The notes below the pieces were generated by a model, which saw only the letters and a program-made list of their open reading frames with translations, was not told the origin of the DNA and did not search any database. From Psychrobacillus sp048572895 (lineage in GTDB: Bacteria > Bacillota > Bacilli > Bacillales_A > Planococcaceae), in NCBI RefSeq assembly GCF_048572895.1, contig NZ_CP183878.1:1612001-1676000 (forward strand): a stretch of DNA of 64,000 bases, written 5' to 3'. Shown in pieces: positions 26,340 through 35,044 of this stretch (the first letter of the stretch is position 1; the number at the start of each line of letters is the position of its first letter). Both the position numbers and the translations under genes were made by a program.

Positions 26340-26912
26340 TTATTTAATAATCGCTACTAACTTAAAGATTAGGGAATATAAGAATTGATACAATTCTTCA
26401 ATCGAAGAGGAATCATTGAATCCATTTAAATAATTGATAGGTAAGTTTATCTCCCATAAACCTTCATTAGCAGCAAACATCATACTATACTGCATCTTTT
26501 CTGAATTATAATGCTCATCTAGAAAAGCTCTTATTTCTGCTGTATATTTTTTTTGTATGAATAGTCCAAACATCGCGGTGTAAACCTCGAAGACCTCATC
26601 GTATTCAACTGCAATTGCATCAACACTTACAACGTCAAAAATAGGCGTTTCTAAATAAGTATACTCTTGAATGTTTTCTTTAAAATAGGATATTGGTGAT
26701 TGTAAAAATGCTATTGATTCTTTAGATATTAGTTCATCCGTTTCTTTGTTATAACGTTCAATAATTGCCTCGCTAAATAAGTTTTGCCCGACGATATTTA
26801 AACCTTCAGGAAGTAATTGATTTTTTTCTGCAAAATCTTTTTCCTCTGTCGTTAACGCCAATTCATTGTCTGTTGTTTGTTCTATTTTTTTAGTGAGTTT
26901 ATTTGTAATCAT
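26340..26912 (-). CDS. uncharacterised protein coupled to YpsA
   Basis: A 190-residue protein that I do not recognise. It is acidic, has no signal peptide, and starts with a charged helix (TNKLTKKIEQTTDNELALTT). It ends in a hydrophobic amphipathic stretch (YQFLYSLIFKLVAIIK) that could touch the membrane or a partner. Its ATG overlaps the ypsA stop as ATGA, so translation is coupled and a shared function with YpsA is likely. It is followed by the operon terminator. No catalytic motif is visible. Confidence 0.65.
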   Translation of the reverse strand: MITNKLTKKIEQTTDNELALTTEEKDFAEKNQLLPEGLNIVGQNLFSEAIIERYNKETDELISKESIAFLQSPISYFKENIQEYTYLETPIFDVVSVDAIAVEYDEVFEVYTAMFGLFIQKKYTAEIRAFLDEHYNSEKMQYSMMFAANEGLWEINLPINYLNGFNDSSSIEELYQFLYSLIFKLVAIIK

Positions 26913-27475
26913 AGAAATTGATTCCTCTCTTCTTGTGCTATTTCTTCTGCCATTACTTGAAGGTCGTATGCATCTATAACGATTATTCGATAATCATTTT
27001 TTTCAGCATATTGCTCCGCTAACTTTTTGATGAACTTAGGGGAACCTTCATTTTCTTCGTCATAAACGATTATCATACCATCCGAATTGCGAACAACGAA
27101 TTTATTTCTCTCGATAAACTGCCAGGGAGCTTCATACGGTTTTTTAGTCACACTTGTATGATAATCAGCTTGCATTAATAGTCGCTCATACTTTTCTTTC
27201 TTTTGTTCATTCCAATTTTTTTCTTGCTCTAAAAATGGGGTAATAATTGCAAACTTTACATGTGGGTACTCAATTTTAAAATCTAAAATTAGTTCAGCAG
27301 TCCAAGTTTCTACACCTTGCTGGCCACCTAATATAACCCACTCTAATCCTTCGTCCAATAAAATACGTAGCTGGTCTTCTAATGCTTTTTTAATGATAGG
27401 AATTCCTTCATGAGTATCATTAAATATACCTAATTCATGTGCTTTATAACCTGTTACTAACAATCTTTTTATCAT
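26909..27475 (-). CDS. ypsA: DUF1273 / SLOG-superfamily protein YpsA
   Basis: About 188 residues. RLLVTGYKAHELGIF at the start, then GLEWVILGGQQGVETW (the glycine-rich SLOG nucleotide-binding region) and RNKFVVRNSDGMIIVYDEENEGSPKFI are typical of YpsA. The family has been linked to cell division and nucleotide-like ligand sensing in Firmicutes; the ligand is not established. The frame is open to 27535, but GGTGA is correctly placed only for the ATG at 27475. First gene of a two-gene operon with the overlapping unknown gene. Confidence 0.85.
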   Translation of the reverse strand: MIKRLLVTGYKAHELGIFNDTHEGIPIIKKALEDQLRILLDEGLEWVILGGQQGVETWTAELILDFKIEYPHVKFAIITPFLEQEKNWNEQKKEKYERLLMQADYHTSVTKKPYEAPWQFIERNKFVVRNSDGMIIVYDEENEGSPKFIKKLAEQYAEKNDYRIIVIDAYDLQVMAEEIAQEERNQFL

Positions 27476-27645
27476 TATATCACCATACATATCATAGCAT
27501 GTTCTTTTGACCTTATAAAATCTTATGTCATACAAATGTAAAAATGATAGAGAAAATTATAGTTGAAGAGGGAACTCCCTAATATTTATTTTTATTTAAC
27601 GATTTACAATTAGTTTGTAGCCAACTAAGAAAGGGATGAAGTGAT

Positions 27646-28344
27646 ATGAGTCAGTTATCCATAGAAACAAATGTTTCAGAAATTGTAAAAGAAGTGCCAC
27701 AAACTGGTGATTTGTTTAGACAACTTCGTATAGATTTTTGTTGTGAAGGAAAAGTATCTCTGAGAACAGCTGCGATAGATAAGAAGTTAGATCCAGATGA
27801 GGTTCTAGAAAAAGTGAAAAGTATCCAATCAAAACAAACAGAATATCAACAAACGCTACCATCTTCTTTAGATGAGAAAACACTGATAGAACATATTCAA
27901 ACGAAGCATCATGCTTATTTACGTGAAGAATTACCTTCTTTAACACCATACATCACTAAAGTATCTAAAGTGCATGGCGAAAATCATCCGCACCTAATTA
28001 GAGTTAAAGAAATTTTCACCGTTTTAAAACGCGAATTAGTTGATCATACTGACGATGAAGATAATGTTGTATTTCCATTAATAAATCAATTAATAATAAA
28101 TCCACCGGAAGAGCATGCCAAACTATTGAAACCGCATGTAGAAGAATTAGAAGAGGAACATGAAAATGCTGGTAATCTTCTAAAAGAGCTTCGAGAGATA
28201 ACTAATAATTTCACACCTCCAGAAAGTGCTTGTGGGACATTTAGATTGGTATACCAACGCCTTGAGCAGCTCGAAAAAGATACATTTGAACATATCCATT
28301 TAGAGAATAATATATTATTTGAAAATGTAAGAAAAGCAATTTAA
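27646..28344 (+). CDS. RIC/ScdA-family iron-sulfur cluster repair di-iron protein
   Basis: A 232-residue ScdA/YtfE protein. The N-terminal DUF542 part has VPQTGDLFRQLRIDFCCEGKV (residues 15-35) with the double cysteine, followed by a hemerythrin-like four-helix domain whose metal ligands lie in KHHAYL, HGENHPHL, DHTDDEDNVVFP, EEEHENAG and FEHIHLENNILF. These proteins repair Fe-S clusters damaged by nitric oxide or peroxide. RBS AAGGGATGAAG, ATG at 27646; own terminator follows. Its presence near the molybdenum/nitrate block fits a former denitrifying or nitrosative-stress setting. Confidence 0.9.
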   Translation: MSQLSIETNVSEIVKEVPQTGDLFRQLRIDFCCEGKVSLRTAAIDKKLDPDEVLEKVKSIQSKQTEYQQTLPSSLDEKTLIEHIQTKHHAYLREELPSLTPYITKVSKVHGENHPHLIRVKEIFTVLKRELVDHTDDEDNVVFPLINQLIINPPEEHAKLLKPHVEELEEEHENAGNLLKELREITNNFTPPESACGTFRLVYQRLEQLEKDTFEHIHLENNILFENVRKAI

Positions 28345-28350
28345 ATAGAA

Positions 28351-28397
28351 AAATCGCTACTTTATTCAATTTACATTGATGAAAAGTAGCGATTTTT
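28351..28397 (+). terminator. rho-independent terminator of the RIC gene
   Basis: AAAATCGCTACTTT pairs with AAAGTAGCGATTTTTT. The relic of the dispersed element starts in its T-run. Confidence 0.85.
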
Positions 28398-28415
28398 TAA
28401 AGGAAAGTATATAAA
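28391..28415 (+). repeat. relic of the 5' end of the dispersed intergenic element
   Basis: TTTTTTAAAGGAAAGTATAT followed by AAAAG matches the first 25 or so bases of the elements at 15.2, 49.8 and 58.7 kb. The rest of the element is absent. As for the full copies, it abuts a rightward terminator in a convergent gap. Confidence 0.55.
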
Positions 28416-28478
28416 AGTTCTGATCTCTGTTTCAACGCACATTCATGTTTCGATACTGAAATAGGCTGAATACGTAAA

Positions 28479-29409
28479 TTAAGAATTATATTTGATTTCT
28501 CCTGTTAGGGATAGCTCGTAACCATTTAATTGTTCAAGTTGAGAAAGAAATTCGGAAGAGGTAACTGCTTCTTTTATGACATCTATTAGTTCCAAGTTTT
28601 CTTTTGTTTTTAGAATGACTAAGTCGTACTGTTCTGTCATAAGAGGGACAAAATCTACATTGATCATCTTAGCAGCGCTCTCGATAACGATTCCAACATC
28701 AGCTTGCCCGTTTGCAATTGCGGAAGCTACTGTGTAGTGGCTAGTCAATTCAGTTTCATAACCTTTTAGCTGTTCAGCATAGATGCCATGTAATCTTAAT
28801 TGTTCATCTAGTAATACTCTAGCTCCAGAACCTTTTTCGCGATTAATAATCGTAATACTTGGGTTAGATAAATCATTCCATGTACAAATGTTTTGCGGAT
28901 TTCCTTTTGCTACATAAAATCCTGCCTTTCTAGAAACTAGATTAATCATTATAAACGGTTCACTAACTAAAATACGCTTAGCGTAGGGTAAATTATATTC
29001 TCCGGTTTCACCATCGTATAAATGCATGCTCACAATATCACAGTTACCATTGTACATGGAAATAAGACTATTTAAACTTCCGTTGTATACTCTCAGAGGA
29101 GTTCTATCAAGCTGATTCTCAATATACTTACTTAATAGATCTAAAACAAAATCCTGCCCACTTATTAAGACCTGTTTTGCTTTGCTAGTTTCAGCAGCTT
29201 TAGCTGGAACAAATACTTGGTGACTTTCATGTGAAGATCCTATTTTATTATTCGATTTATATTTTTCAAGTTCACGTTGTTCAATTCTCATCTGCCTTCC
29301 AACTCGGTAAGCTGGAAGCTCATTTTTTTTTACTAAATCATAAACTGTTAACTTAGAAACCTTCAGTAATTGAGATACTTCTTCTATTATAGGACGAGTT
29401 ATTATTCAT
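28479..29409 (-). pseudogene. YvgK-like molybdate regulator (HTH + substrate-binding domain) with a start-region frameshift
   Basis: The long frame (28479-29405) encodes an excisionase-type HTH (IIEEVSQLLKVSKLTVYDLV, then ELPAYRVGRQMRIEQREL) joined to a PBP-like molybdate-binding domain (PF12727 type; VSMHLYDGETGEYNLPYAKR, REKGSGARVLLDEQL, GQADVGIVIESAAK). This is the B. subtilis YvgK architecture, next to modAB as here. But the frame has no ATG, GTG or TTG before residue 39 of the fusion (29291). The only start with an RBS (GGAG, then ATG at 29407-29409) is one base out of frame. Either a single-base insertion broke the gene or translation begins unusually. A protein from 29291 would lack most of the HTH. 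Confidence 0.65.
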
Positions 29410-29753
29410 CTAATCATTCTCCATTAATTCTAAATTGATTATAGCATGGCATTTGGTGAAATGACTTATAAATAGCAAAAGGATGAATGGTGGCTACTGT
29501 TTATATTGAAAGGTTATGTAAAAGGTATTGGTTGACTTTGGCAAACCGAAGATAAGTTAAAGTTAATGAACTTCGTAATCTAATTGGCAAGAATACAAGT
29601 GTTATTTCTAAGAAATATAAAAATGAGCTGGGCAATGTATCACCAAGCTCATTATATTTTGCGGTCCGTTACTTTTCTAAAGCACCACTTTAGTGAAGAA
29701 AGGGTTCTATTTGCTAGTTAGTAGAAGAAATTATGTTTTATGATTGCTTTCAA
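29410..29753. other. 344-bp gap between the yvgK-like gene and the VOC gene
   Basis: No convincing gene. One hairpin (AATGAGCT 29622-29629 with AGCTCATT 29646-29653, followed by TATATTTT) could be a rightward terminator. Short open stretches around 29490-29700 in different frames suggest decayed coding sequence, but I recognise no family. Confidence 0.4.
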
Positions 29754-30152
29754 TTATTTAGGTAGATTCAGTTGCCACGAAACTCCGAAGCGGTCATTTA
29801 ACCAACCAAACTTTTGACTGAAACCATAATCATCTAAAGGCATAAGTAATTGTCCACCTTCACCTAATTTCTGATAAAGATTGTCCAGTTCATCTTCTGT
29901 ATCACAAGTAACAAATATTGAGAACGAGGGTGTGAAGGAAAACTGATGTTTTACATTACTATCAATGCACATAAATTCTTGCCCTTTTAATGTAAAGGTC
30001 GCTTGCATTACAGTTCCCTCATCTCCAGATTCATTAACGCCGTAACGAGCAATGCTTGTAATTTGAGAATCCTCAATAAGAGATGTGTAAAAATTCATTG
30101 CTTCTTCTGCATTGCCATCTTGAAACATTAAAAATGATGATACCTTTTCCAT
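29754..30152 (-). CDS. PhnB-like VOC (glyoxalase-fold) protein
   Basis: A 132-residue single VOC domain of the PhnB / 3-demethylubiquinone-methyltransferase-like class: MFQDGNAEEAMNFYTSLI, ATFTLKGQEFMCID and WLNDRFGVSWQLNLPK are typical. Such proteins bind small molecules or metals; the substrate is unknown. ATG at 30152 with a GGAG upstream. Apparently a single gene. Confidence 0.85.
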   Translation of the reverse strand: MEKVSSFLMFQDGNAEEAMNFYTSLIEDSQITSIARYGVNESGDEGTVMQATFTLKGQEFMCIDSNVKHQFSFTPSFSIFVTCDTEDELDNLYQKLGEGGQLLMPLDDYGFSQKFGWLNDRFGVSWQLNLPK

Positions 30153-30525
30153 TATAAATCTACTCCTTTATGTATGTATCTATTTTCCAAAGTATAATTT
30201 AATTCAATTATTATATCCAGTCCAAAACATCCTGCAGAGTTTTGTTTAAGGACATTCCTTCGCAAAAAATTATTTTTAGCGTAGATATCCAATTGAGTTG
30301 AAACTGATTTAGTTAACAATAGGATAGGTGTCACTATAACAATTTGTCACAAATCAACCTACTCTTTTAATAGATCTTTTTGGAAATAGATTTTATAAAA
30401 TAGCTTTCCTATGTACGTTATATCTCTTAGAGTAAAGCTGTGATAAAAGTCATTTACAGTTATAATTAGTTATATTAAGGTATATCTAGTTATAACTAAT
30501 GTATTTATAGAAACGAGGCTATATT
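30153..30525. other. 373-bp regulatory gap upstream of modA
   Basis: AT-rich gap between divergent genes. The only clear structure is the TTAGTTATA/TATAACTAA inverted repeat close to modA. An open frame on the minus strand (30152-30334) has no RBS and no recognisable content. Confidence 0.5.
30466..30499. promoter_or_regulatory. inverted repeat upstream of modA, candidate operator
   Basis: TTAGTTATA (30466-30474) and TATAACTAA (30491-30499) are perfect 9-bp arms separated by 16 bp; a third AGTTATA starts near 30459. The repeat ends 26 bp before the modA start. The adjacent YvgK-like molybdate sensor is the natural candidate to bind here, though its own gene looks damaged. Confidence 0.45.
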
Positions 30526-31329
30526 TTGAAAAAATATAAATTTATCAGTATCCTACTACTTTTACTTGTATTTTTAGCCGCATGCACCAGCGATCAAACT
30601 TCTGACACACCGGAAAAACAATCAGAGACTAAAGAAGAGATTGAATTAACGATATCAGCCGCAGCTAGTTTGAAGGATGCTATGGATGTTATTCAAAATA
30701 CATATAGAGAAGAACATCCGGAAGTGACGTTGAATTTTAACTTCGGAGGATCTGGTTCTCTTCAACAACAAATTTCTCAAGGTGCACCAGTCGATTTATT
30801 TTTCTCAGCTGCCGAAGATAAATTTGACCTATTAGTTGAAGAAGGGAATATCGCGCTAGAAGATGGAGTGGATATTCTTGGAAACTCACTAGTATTAGTA
30901 GTGCCAAAAGAAGGGAAATCTCTTATACAAAAATTTGAAGATCTTCTAAAAGCAGATATCGATCAAATTTCAATTGGAACTCCCGAAACAGTACCAGCGG
31001 GAAAATACGCACTGGAATCACTTGAAAGTTTAGGTATATGGAAAGATATAGAACCAAAAGTGGTTTATGCAAAAGACGTAACTCAAGTGTTATCCTATGT
31101 GGAAACTGGAAATGTTAGTGCAGGAATTGTATATAAAACAGATGGAATAAGCTCCGACAGGGTAAATATAGTTGCAACGGCTGATCCTGCTACACATACC
31201 CCGATTATTTATCCAGTAGGAATTATTAAAGATTCTGCACACTATGAAGAAACAAAAGAGTTTTATACTTTTTTGCAAAGTGATGCAGCATTAAAGGTGT
31301 TTGAGGATTATGGATTCATTACTCAATGA
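30526..31329 (+). CDS. modA: molybdate ABC transporter substrate-binding lipoprotein
   Basis: A 267-residue lipoprotein (lipobox FLAAC at residues 16-20) of the ModA family. Oxyanion-binding blocks are ISAAASLKDAMD, NFGGSGSLQQQISQGAPVDL, GTPETVPAGKYALESL and GNVSAGIVYKTD. It delivers molybdate to ModB. The start is a TTG at 30526 with AACGAGG 7 nt upstream. It overlaps modB by 20 nt. Confidence 0.93.
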   Translation: MKKYKFISILLLLLVFLAACTSDQTSDTPEKQSETKEEIELTISAAASLKDAMDVIQNTYREEHPEVTLNFNFGGSGSLQQQISQGAPVDLFFSAAEDKFDLLVEEGNIALEDGVDILGNSLVLVVPKEGKSLIQKFEDLLKADIDQISIGTPETVPAGKYALESLESLGIWKDIEPKVVYAKDVTQVLSYVETGNVSAGIVYKTDGISSDRVNIVATADPATHTPIIYPVGIIKDSAHYEETKEFYTFLQSDAALKVFEDYGFITQ

Positions 31330-31990
31330 TTTTTCTTTAGAGCAGTTTCTAAGTCCTATATGGCTATCCTTCAAAATAGCTATTGTCGCTGGAATTTTAG
31401 TTATAATAGTAGGAACGCTAGTAGGGCGGCTCTTGGCTAGGAAAAATTTTAAAGGAAAAACTATTTTAGAAACAATCCTAATGCTGCCAATGGTTCTCCC
31501 ACCAACAGTGGTTGGATTCTTTCTTATAATTATTTTTGGTAAAAATAGCTTTGCTGGACAGGCTATTGAATGGTTATTTAAACAACCGATTATTTTTACT
31601 TGGACTGCAGCTGTTATTGCATCAACGGTTGTCGCATTTCCACTTATGTATCAGACTGCGAAAGCAGGTTTTAGAGGAGTAAATCTAGCCATTGAAGAAG
31701 CGGCAAGAGTAGATGGTGCAAATGAATGGCAAGTTTTCCGTACCATTTCTATTCCTTTAGCTTCTTCTAGTCTTATTTCTGGAAGTGTATTAAGCTTCGC
31801 AAGAGCGTTGGGAGAATTTGGAGCCACTTTAATGTTTGCGGGGAATATACCAGGTAAAACACAAACGATTCCAACTGCTATTTATATAGCAATTGATTCG
31901 GGTAACATGAAAATGGCTTGGCTATGGGTTATTTCGATTGTATTAATTTCATTTATCATGTTATTTGCAGTGCAAAGAAAAGAAAAATAA
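31310..31990 (+). CDS. modB: molybdate ABC transporter permease
   Basis: About 226 residues with five or six membrane segments and the EAA loop EEAARVDGANEWQVFRTISIP, here from about residue 130 (shortened). The frame opens at a TTG (31301), but the ATG at 31310 has GAGG just upstream and AAAGGTG at 10 nt. The 20-nt overlap with modA implies coupling. No ModC ATPase gene follows; B. subtilis yvgL-yvgM likewise has none beside it, so the ATPase must be encoded elsewhere or shared. Confidence 0.92.
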   Translation: MDSLLNDFSLEQFLSPIWLSFKIAIVAGILVIIVGTLVGRLLARKNFKGKTILETILMLPMVLPPTVVGFFLIIIFGKNSFAGQAIEWLFKQPIIFTWTAAVIASTVVAFPLMYQTAKAGFRGVNLAIEEAARVDGANEWQVFRTISIPLASSSLISGSVLSFARALGEFGATLMFAGNIPGKTQTIPTAIYIAIDSGNMKMAWLWVISIVLISFIMLFAVQRKEK

Positions 31991-32071
31991 GTCATGTTCC
32001 AATAGTTTGTTCCTATAACGGATGCACAACCATTTTTATACCTATTCAACCAAACTTACTATACTTCTATT

Positions 32072-32103
32072 AAAAGACTCGAGTTAATCTTGAGTCTTTT
32101 TCT
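32072..32103 (+). terminator. rho-independent terminator of modAB
   Basis: AAAAGACTC pairs with GAGTCTTTT and a T-run follows. Confidence 0.8.
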
Positions 32104-32138
32104 ATGCCTAGGGAAATTCCCGTAGTGTTTAGGACCAT

Positions 32139-33439
32139 GTGTTTATCATTAGCTTTGTATTATTAATGTTCCCTGTCTTCTATATCAGTGAAGCTTCTAG
32201 TTATATAGATTTAATGATCGGCGGACTATTTCTAGGAGTTGGGGGAGCAGTTTTTTCTGTAGGTGTTACATCATTACCAAAATATTATCCTAAAGAAAAG
32301 CATGGGTTTGTAAATGGGATATACGGAGCAGGTAATATTGGTACGGCGATTTCAACATTTGCAACTCCAGTGATTGTAACTCAAATTGGTTGGTCTTTAA
32401 CAGTAAAATTGTATTTAATATTATTATTAGTATTTATCGTGATTAATATTTTCTTAGGAGATAAACAGGAAGTAAAAGTAAAAACATCAATTATTGAACA
32501 GATCAAAGGTGTTTGGAAAAAGGATAAACTATGGTTTTTCTCTTTATTCTATTTCATCACATTTGGATCATTTGTAGCTTTCACTGTTTATCTACCGATC
32601 TTCTTAGTGAGTAACTTTGAATTAGATAAAGTCGATGCAGGTTTAAGAACCGCAGGATTTATCGCAGTAGCAACGTTTTTTAGAGCAGTTGGGGGTTGGT
32701 TAGGTGATAAATTCCAACCGCTATTCCTTCTGATGGGTGTATTTTCTGTCTATACAATAGCAGCGATGATGTTAGCTTTCTCCCCATCCATAATGCTTTA
32801 TACAATAGGATGTATAGTTATTGGTATAAGTGCGGGGATAGGAAATGGTGTAATATTTAAATTAGTACCATTCTACTTCAATAAACAAGCTGGTATTGCT
32901 AATGGTATCGTTTCGATGATGGTTGGATTAGGTGGATTTTTTCCTCCACTATTATTAGCTGCTATATTTTCTCTAACAGGACAGTATTCAATTGGATTTA
33001 TGCTATTATCCTCTGTTTCATTGGCAAGTCTAGTTTTGGTAGTATTCATGTATTATCAAGATAGATTAAAATTAGCTCATGAAGTTTTTAAATCTACTGG
33101 TCAAGGAATTATGGTAACGAATACTGCAGGCACAATAGTTACAGTTAACCCATCTTTCACACAATTGACAGGATTTAGTGAGGAAGAAGCGATAGGTCAA
33201 ACTCCAAGAATCTTAAAATCTAATCGTCAGGAAAAAGTTTTTTACGATGAAATGTGGAAAAGTATTCAAGAAAATGGAATGTGGCAAGGCGAGATTTGGA
33301 ATACCAAAAAAATGGAGAAGTATTTTTGGAATGGTTAAATATTAGTGCAGTTAAAGATGAAACTGGGGAAGATGTTAGATATGTTGGAACCTTTACTGAT
33401 ATAACTGCACACCGGACCAATGAGGGCAACCAATCGTAA
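32139..33439 (+). pseudogene. narK-type nitrate transporter fused to PAS, truncated and frameshifted
   Basis: The frame reads as a nitrate/nitrite MFS carrier missing about its first 80-90 residues: FLGVGGAVFSVGVTSLPKYY and GFVNGIYGAGNIGTA are NarK signatures, and eight to nine membrane segments remain. After residue 310 or so a PAS domain follows (GIMVTNTAGTIVTVNPSFTQ, then LTGFSEEEAIGQTPRIL). The frame breaks at a run of seven A (33306-33312); restoring one A continues the PAS domain as NGEVFLEWLNISAVKDETGE to a stop at 33439. There is no proper start region: an in-frame TAG lies shortly upstream of the GTG at 32139. Loss of the 5' end plus a frameshift indicates a dead gene. Confidence 0.85.
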
Positions 33440-33441
33440 AG

Positions 33442-33466
33442 ATAGGGGGCCTTCCCCTATTTTAAA
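33442..33466 (+). terminator. hairpin after the narK remnant
   Basis: ATAGGGG pairs with CCCCTAT and is followed by TTTTAAAA; it separates the remnant from moeB. Confidence 0.6.
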
Positions 33467-33479
33467 AGGAAGTGATTAA

Positions 33480-34499
33480 ATGGATTCGCGATATTCAAGA
33501 CAACTATTATTTAAAAAAATTGGAGCAGCTGGTCAAAAACGTTTAGGCGATGCTACTATAGCAATTATTGGCTGTGGCGCACTTGGTTCTGCAATTGCAG
33601 AAACATTGGTAAGGGCGGGTGTTGGGACCATCCATATAGCCGATCGTGATTATGTGGAGTTATCTAATATTCAAAGACAACAACTATTTACAGAGCGAGA
33701 TGCAGAAGAAATGCTTCCGAAAGTAGTTGCGGCTGAGAAAAGATTAAAATCGATAAACTCCAGTGTCGTTTTGCATACTTATTTACAAAATGTAGATCAT
33801 TTGCTAATAGAATATTTAGCAGCTAGAGTTGATGTAATTATGGATGCGACCGATAACTTTGAAACAAGACTACTAATCAATGATGCTGCATATAAGCATA
33901 ATATCCCATGGATATACGGTGGTTGCGTTGGTAGTTCGGGAGTAATTTTTCCATTTAGACCAAAGCAAACGGCCTGTTTTAGATGTCTGCTTCCAGTTTT
34001 ACCTACTGTAAATGAAACATGTGATACTGTTGGAATAATCTCCCCAGCGGTTCAAATTACAGCTGCCACACAATGTGCAGAAGCTCTCAAACTTTTAACG
34101 GGTAACGATAAAGCCATTCGTTACAAGGTTCATCACTTTGACTGTTGGAATAATACATTTTTAGATATTGGTATTTCAAGACTGAAAAAAGAAAAATGTG
34201 AAACATGTGGTGAGCATGCGACTTTTCCATCACTAGATAGAGATCAACAATCTCAATATGCAGTATTATGTGGAAGAGATGCCGTACAGGTTTTACCAAG
34301 TCCAGGCAGGAAAGTTACGTTAAATGATGCGGAAAAATTAACAAAAAATTTAAAAGCATTCATGAGAAGAACTCCTTACTTTGTAGAGTTTCAACGAGAA
34401 CAATATAGAATGCTTTTGTTTGAAGATGGTAGATTATTAATACATGGTATTAAAGATTTAAACCTTGGCAGAAGATTATATACAGAAATTTTTGGATAA
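33480..34499 (+). CDS. moeB: MoeB/ThiF-type adenylyltransferase
   Basis: A 339-residue E1-like enzyme. ATP-binding GCGALGSAIAETLVRAGVG, the catalytic region VIMDATDNFETRLLINDA, and the zinc cysteines in CFRCLLP and CETCG are seen. It adenylates the C-terminal Gly-Gly of MoaD so that sulfur can be loaded for molybdopterin synthase. The C-terminal extension after about 260 residues is typical of Bacillus MoeB-like proteins but lacks a clear rhodanese cysteine motif. RBS AAAGGAAGTG, ATG at 33480. First of the core cofactor genes. Confidence 0.9.
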   Translation: MDSRYSRQLLFKKIGAAGQKRLGDATIAIIGCGALGSAIAETLVRAGVGTIHIADRDYVELSNIQRQQLFTERDAEEMLPKVVAAEKRLKSINSSVVLHTYLQNVDHLLIEYLAARVDVIMDATDNFETRLLINDAAYKHNIPWIYGGCVGSSGVIFPFRPKQTACFRCLLPVLPTVNETCDTVGIISPAVQITAATQCAEALKLLTGNDKAIRYKVHHFDCWNNTFLDIGISRLKKEKCETCGEHATFPSLDRDQQSQYAVLCGRDAVQVLPSPGRKVTLNDAEKLTKNLKAFMRRTPYFVEFQREQYRMLLFEDGRLLIHGIKDLNLGRRLYTEIFG

Positions 34500-34517
34500 A
34501 TAAGAGGGGCTGATTAG

Positions 34518-35015
34518 TTGTCAACTCAATTTGCTTTAAATCGCACAATACGTGCCGGCATTTTAACGGTAAGTGATACGAGAACAGAAGAAACCGACAA
34601 AGGTGGATTATTAATATCTCAATTATTGGAGCAGGCATCTGTCAATGTAATGGAGAAGTTAATAAGTAAAGATGAAATAAGTGAAATTCAGACTATACTT
34701 AAAACATGGACAAGCAATAATAAAATAGACGTCATTATTACAACTGGTGGAACAGGTATTGCAAAAAGAGACTGTACGATTGAAGCTATACTTCCAAGCT
34801 TTACTAAAGAAATTAGTGGTTTTGGAGAGTTATTTCGTTTTTTAAGTTATACAGAGGATGTTGGAACTAAGGCAATGCTTAGTCGTGCAGTTGCTGGAGT
34901 AGTGAATGATAAAGCTATATTTGTTCTTCCAGGATCGGTCGGAGCTATTAAATTAGCAATGACAAAGCTAATACTTCCTGAGCTAGAACATATTGTATTC
35001 GAATTAACGAAATAA
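34518..35015 (+). CDS. moaB: molybdenum cofactor biosynthesis protein MoaB/MogA family
   Basis: A 165-residue MogA/MoaB fold: RAGILTVSDTRTEETDKGGL at the start, VIITTGGTGIAKRDCTIEA as the substrate loop, and FVLPGSVGAIKLAM near the end. The family adenylates molybdopterin before molybdenum insertion. The start is TTG at 34518 after GAGGGG. It converges on moaC with a shared hairpin. Confidence 0.93.
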   Translation: MSTQFALNRTIRAGILTVSDTRTEETDKGGLLISQLLEQASVNVMEKLISKDEISEIQTILKTWTSNNKIDVIITTGGTGIAKRDCTIEAILPSFTKEISGFGELFRFLSYTEDVGTKAMLSRAVAGVVNDKAIFVLPGSVGAIKLAMTKLILPELEHIVFELTK

Positions 35016-35018
35016 AAA

Positions 35019-35044
35019 CAAGAAACTATTAAATAGTTTCTCGT
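35019..35044. terminator. bidirectional terminator between moaB and moaC
   Basis: AGAAACTAT and ATAGTTTCT form a perfect 9-bp stem; the hairpin contains the end of moaC and serves both convergent genes. Confidence 0.65.

Noticed and set aside
30152..30334. 60-residue minus-strand frame upstream of the VOC gene
   Set aside because: No RBS, no family features, and it ends on the start of the VOC gene; probably chance.
33254..33439. Separate small gene over the PAS region
   Set aside because: It is the continuation of the narK-PAS frame after a one-base loss in an A7 run, not an independent gene.
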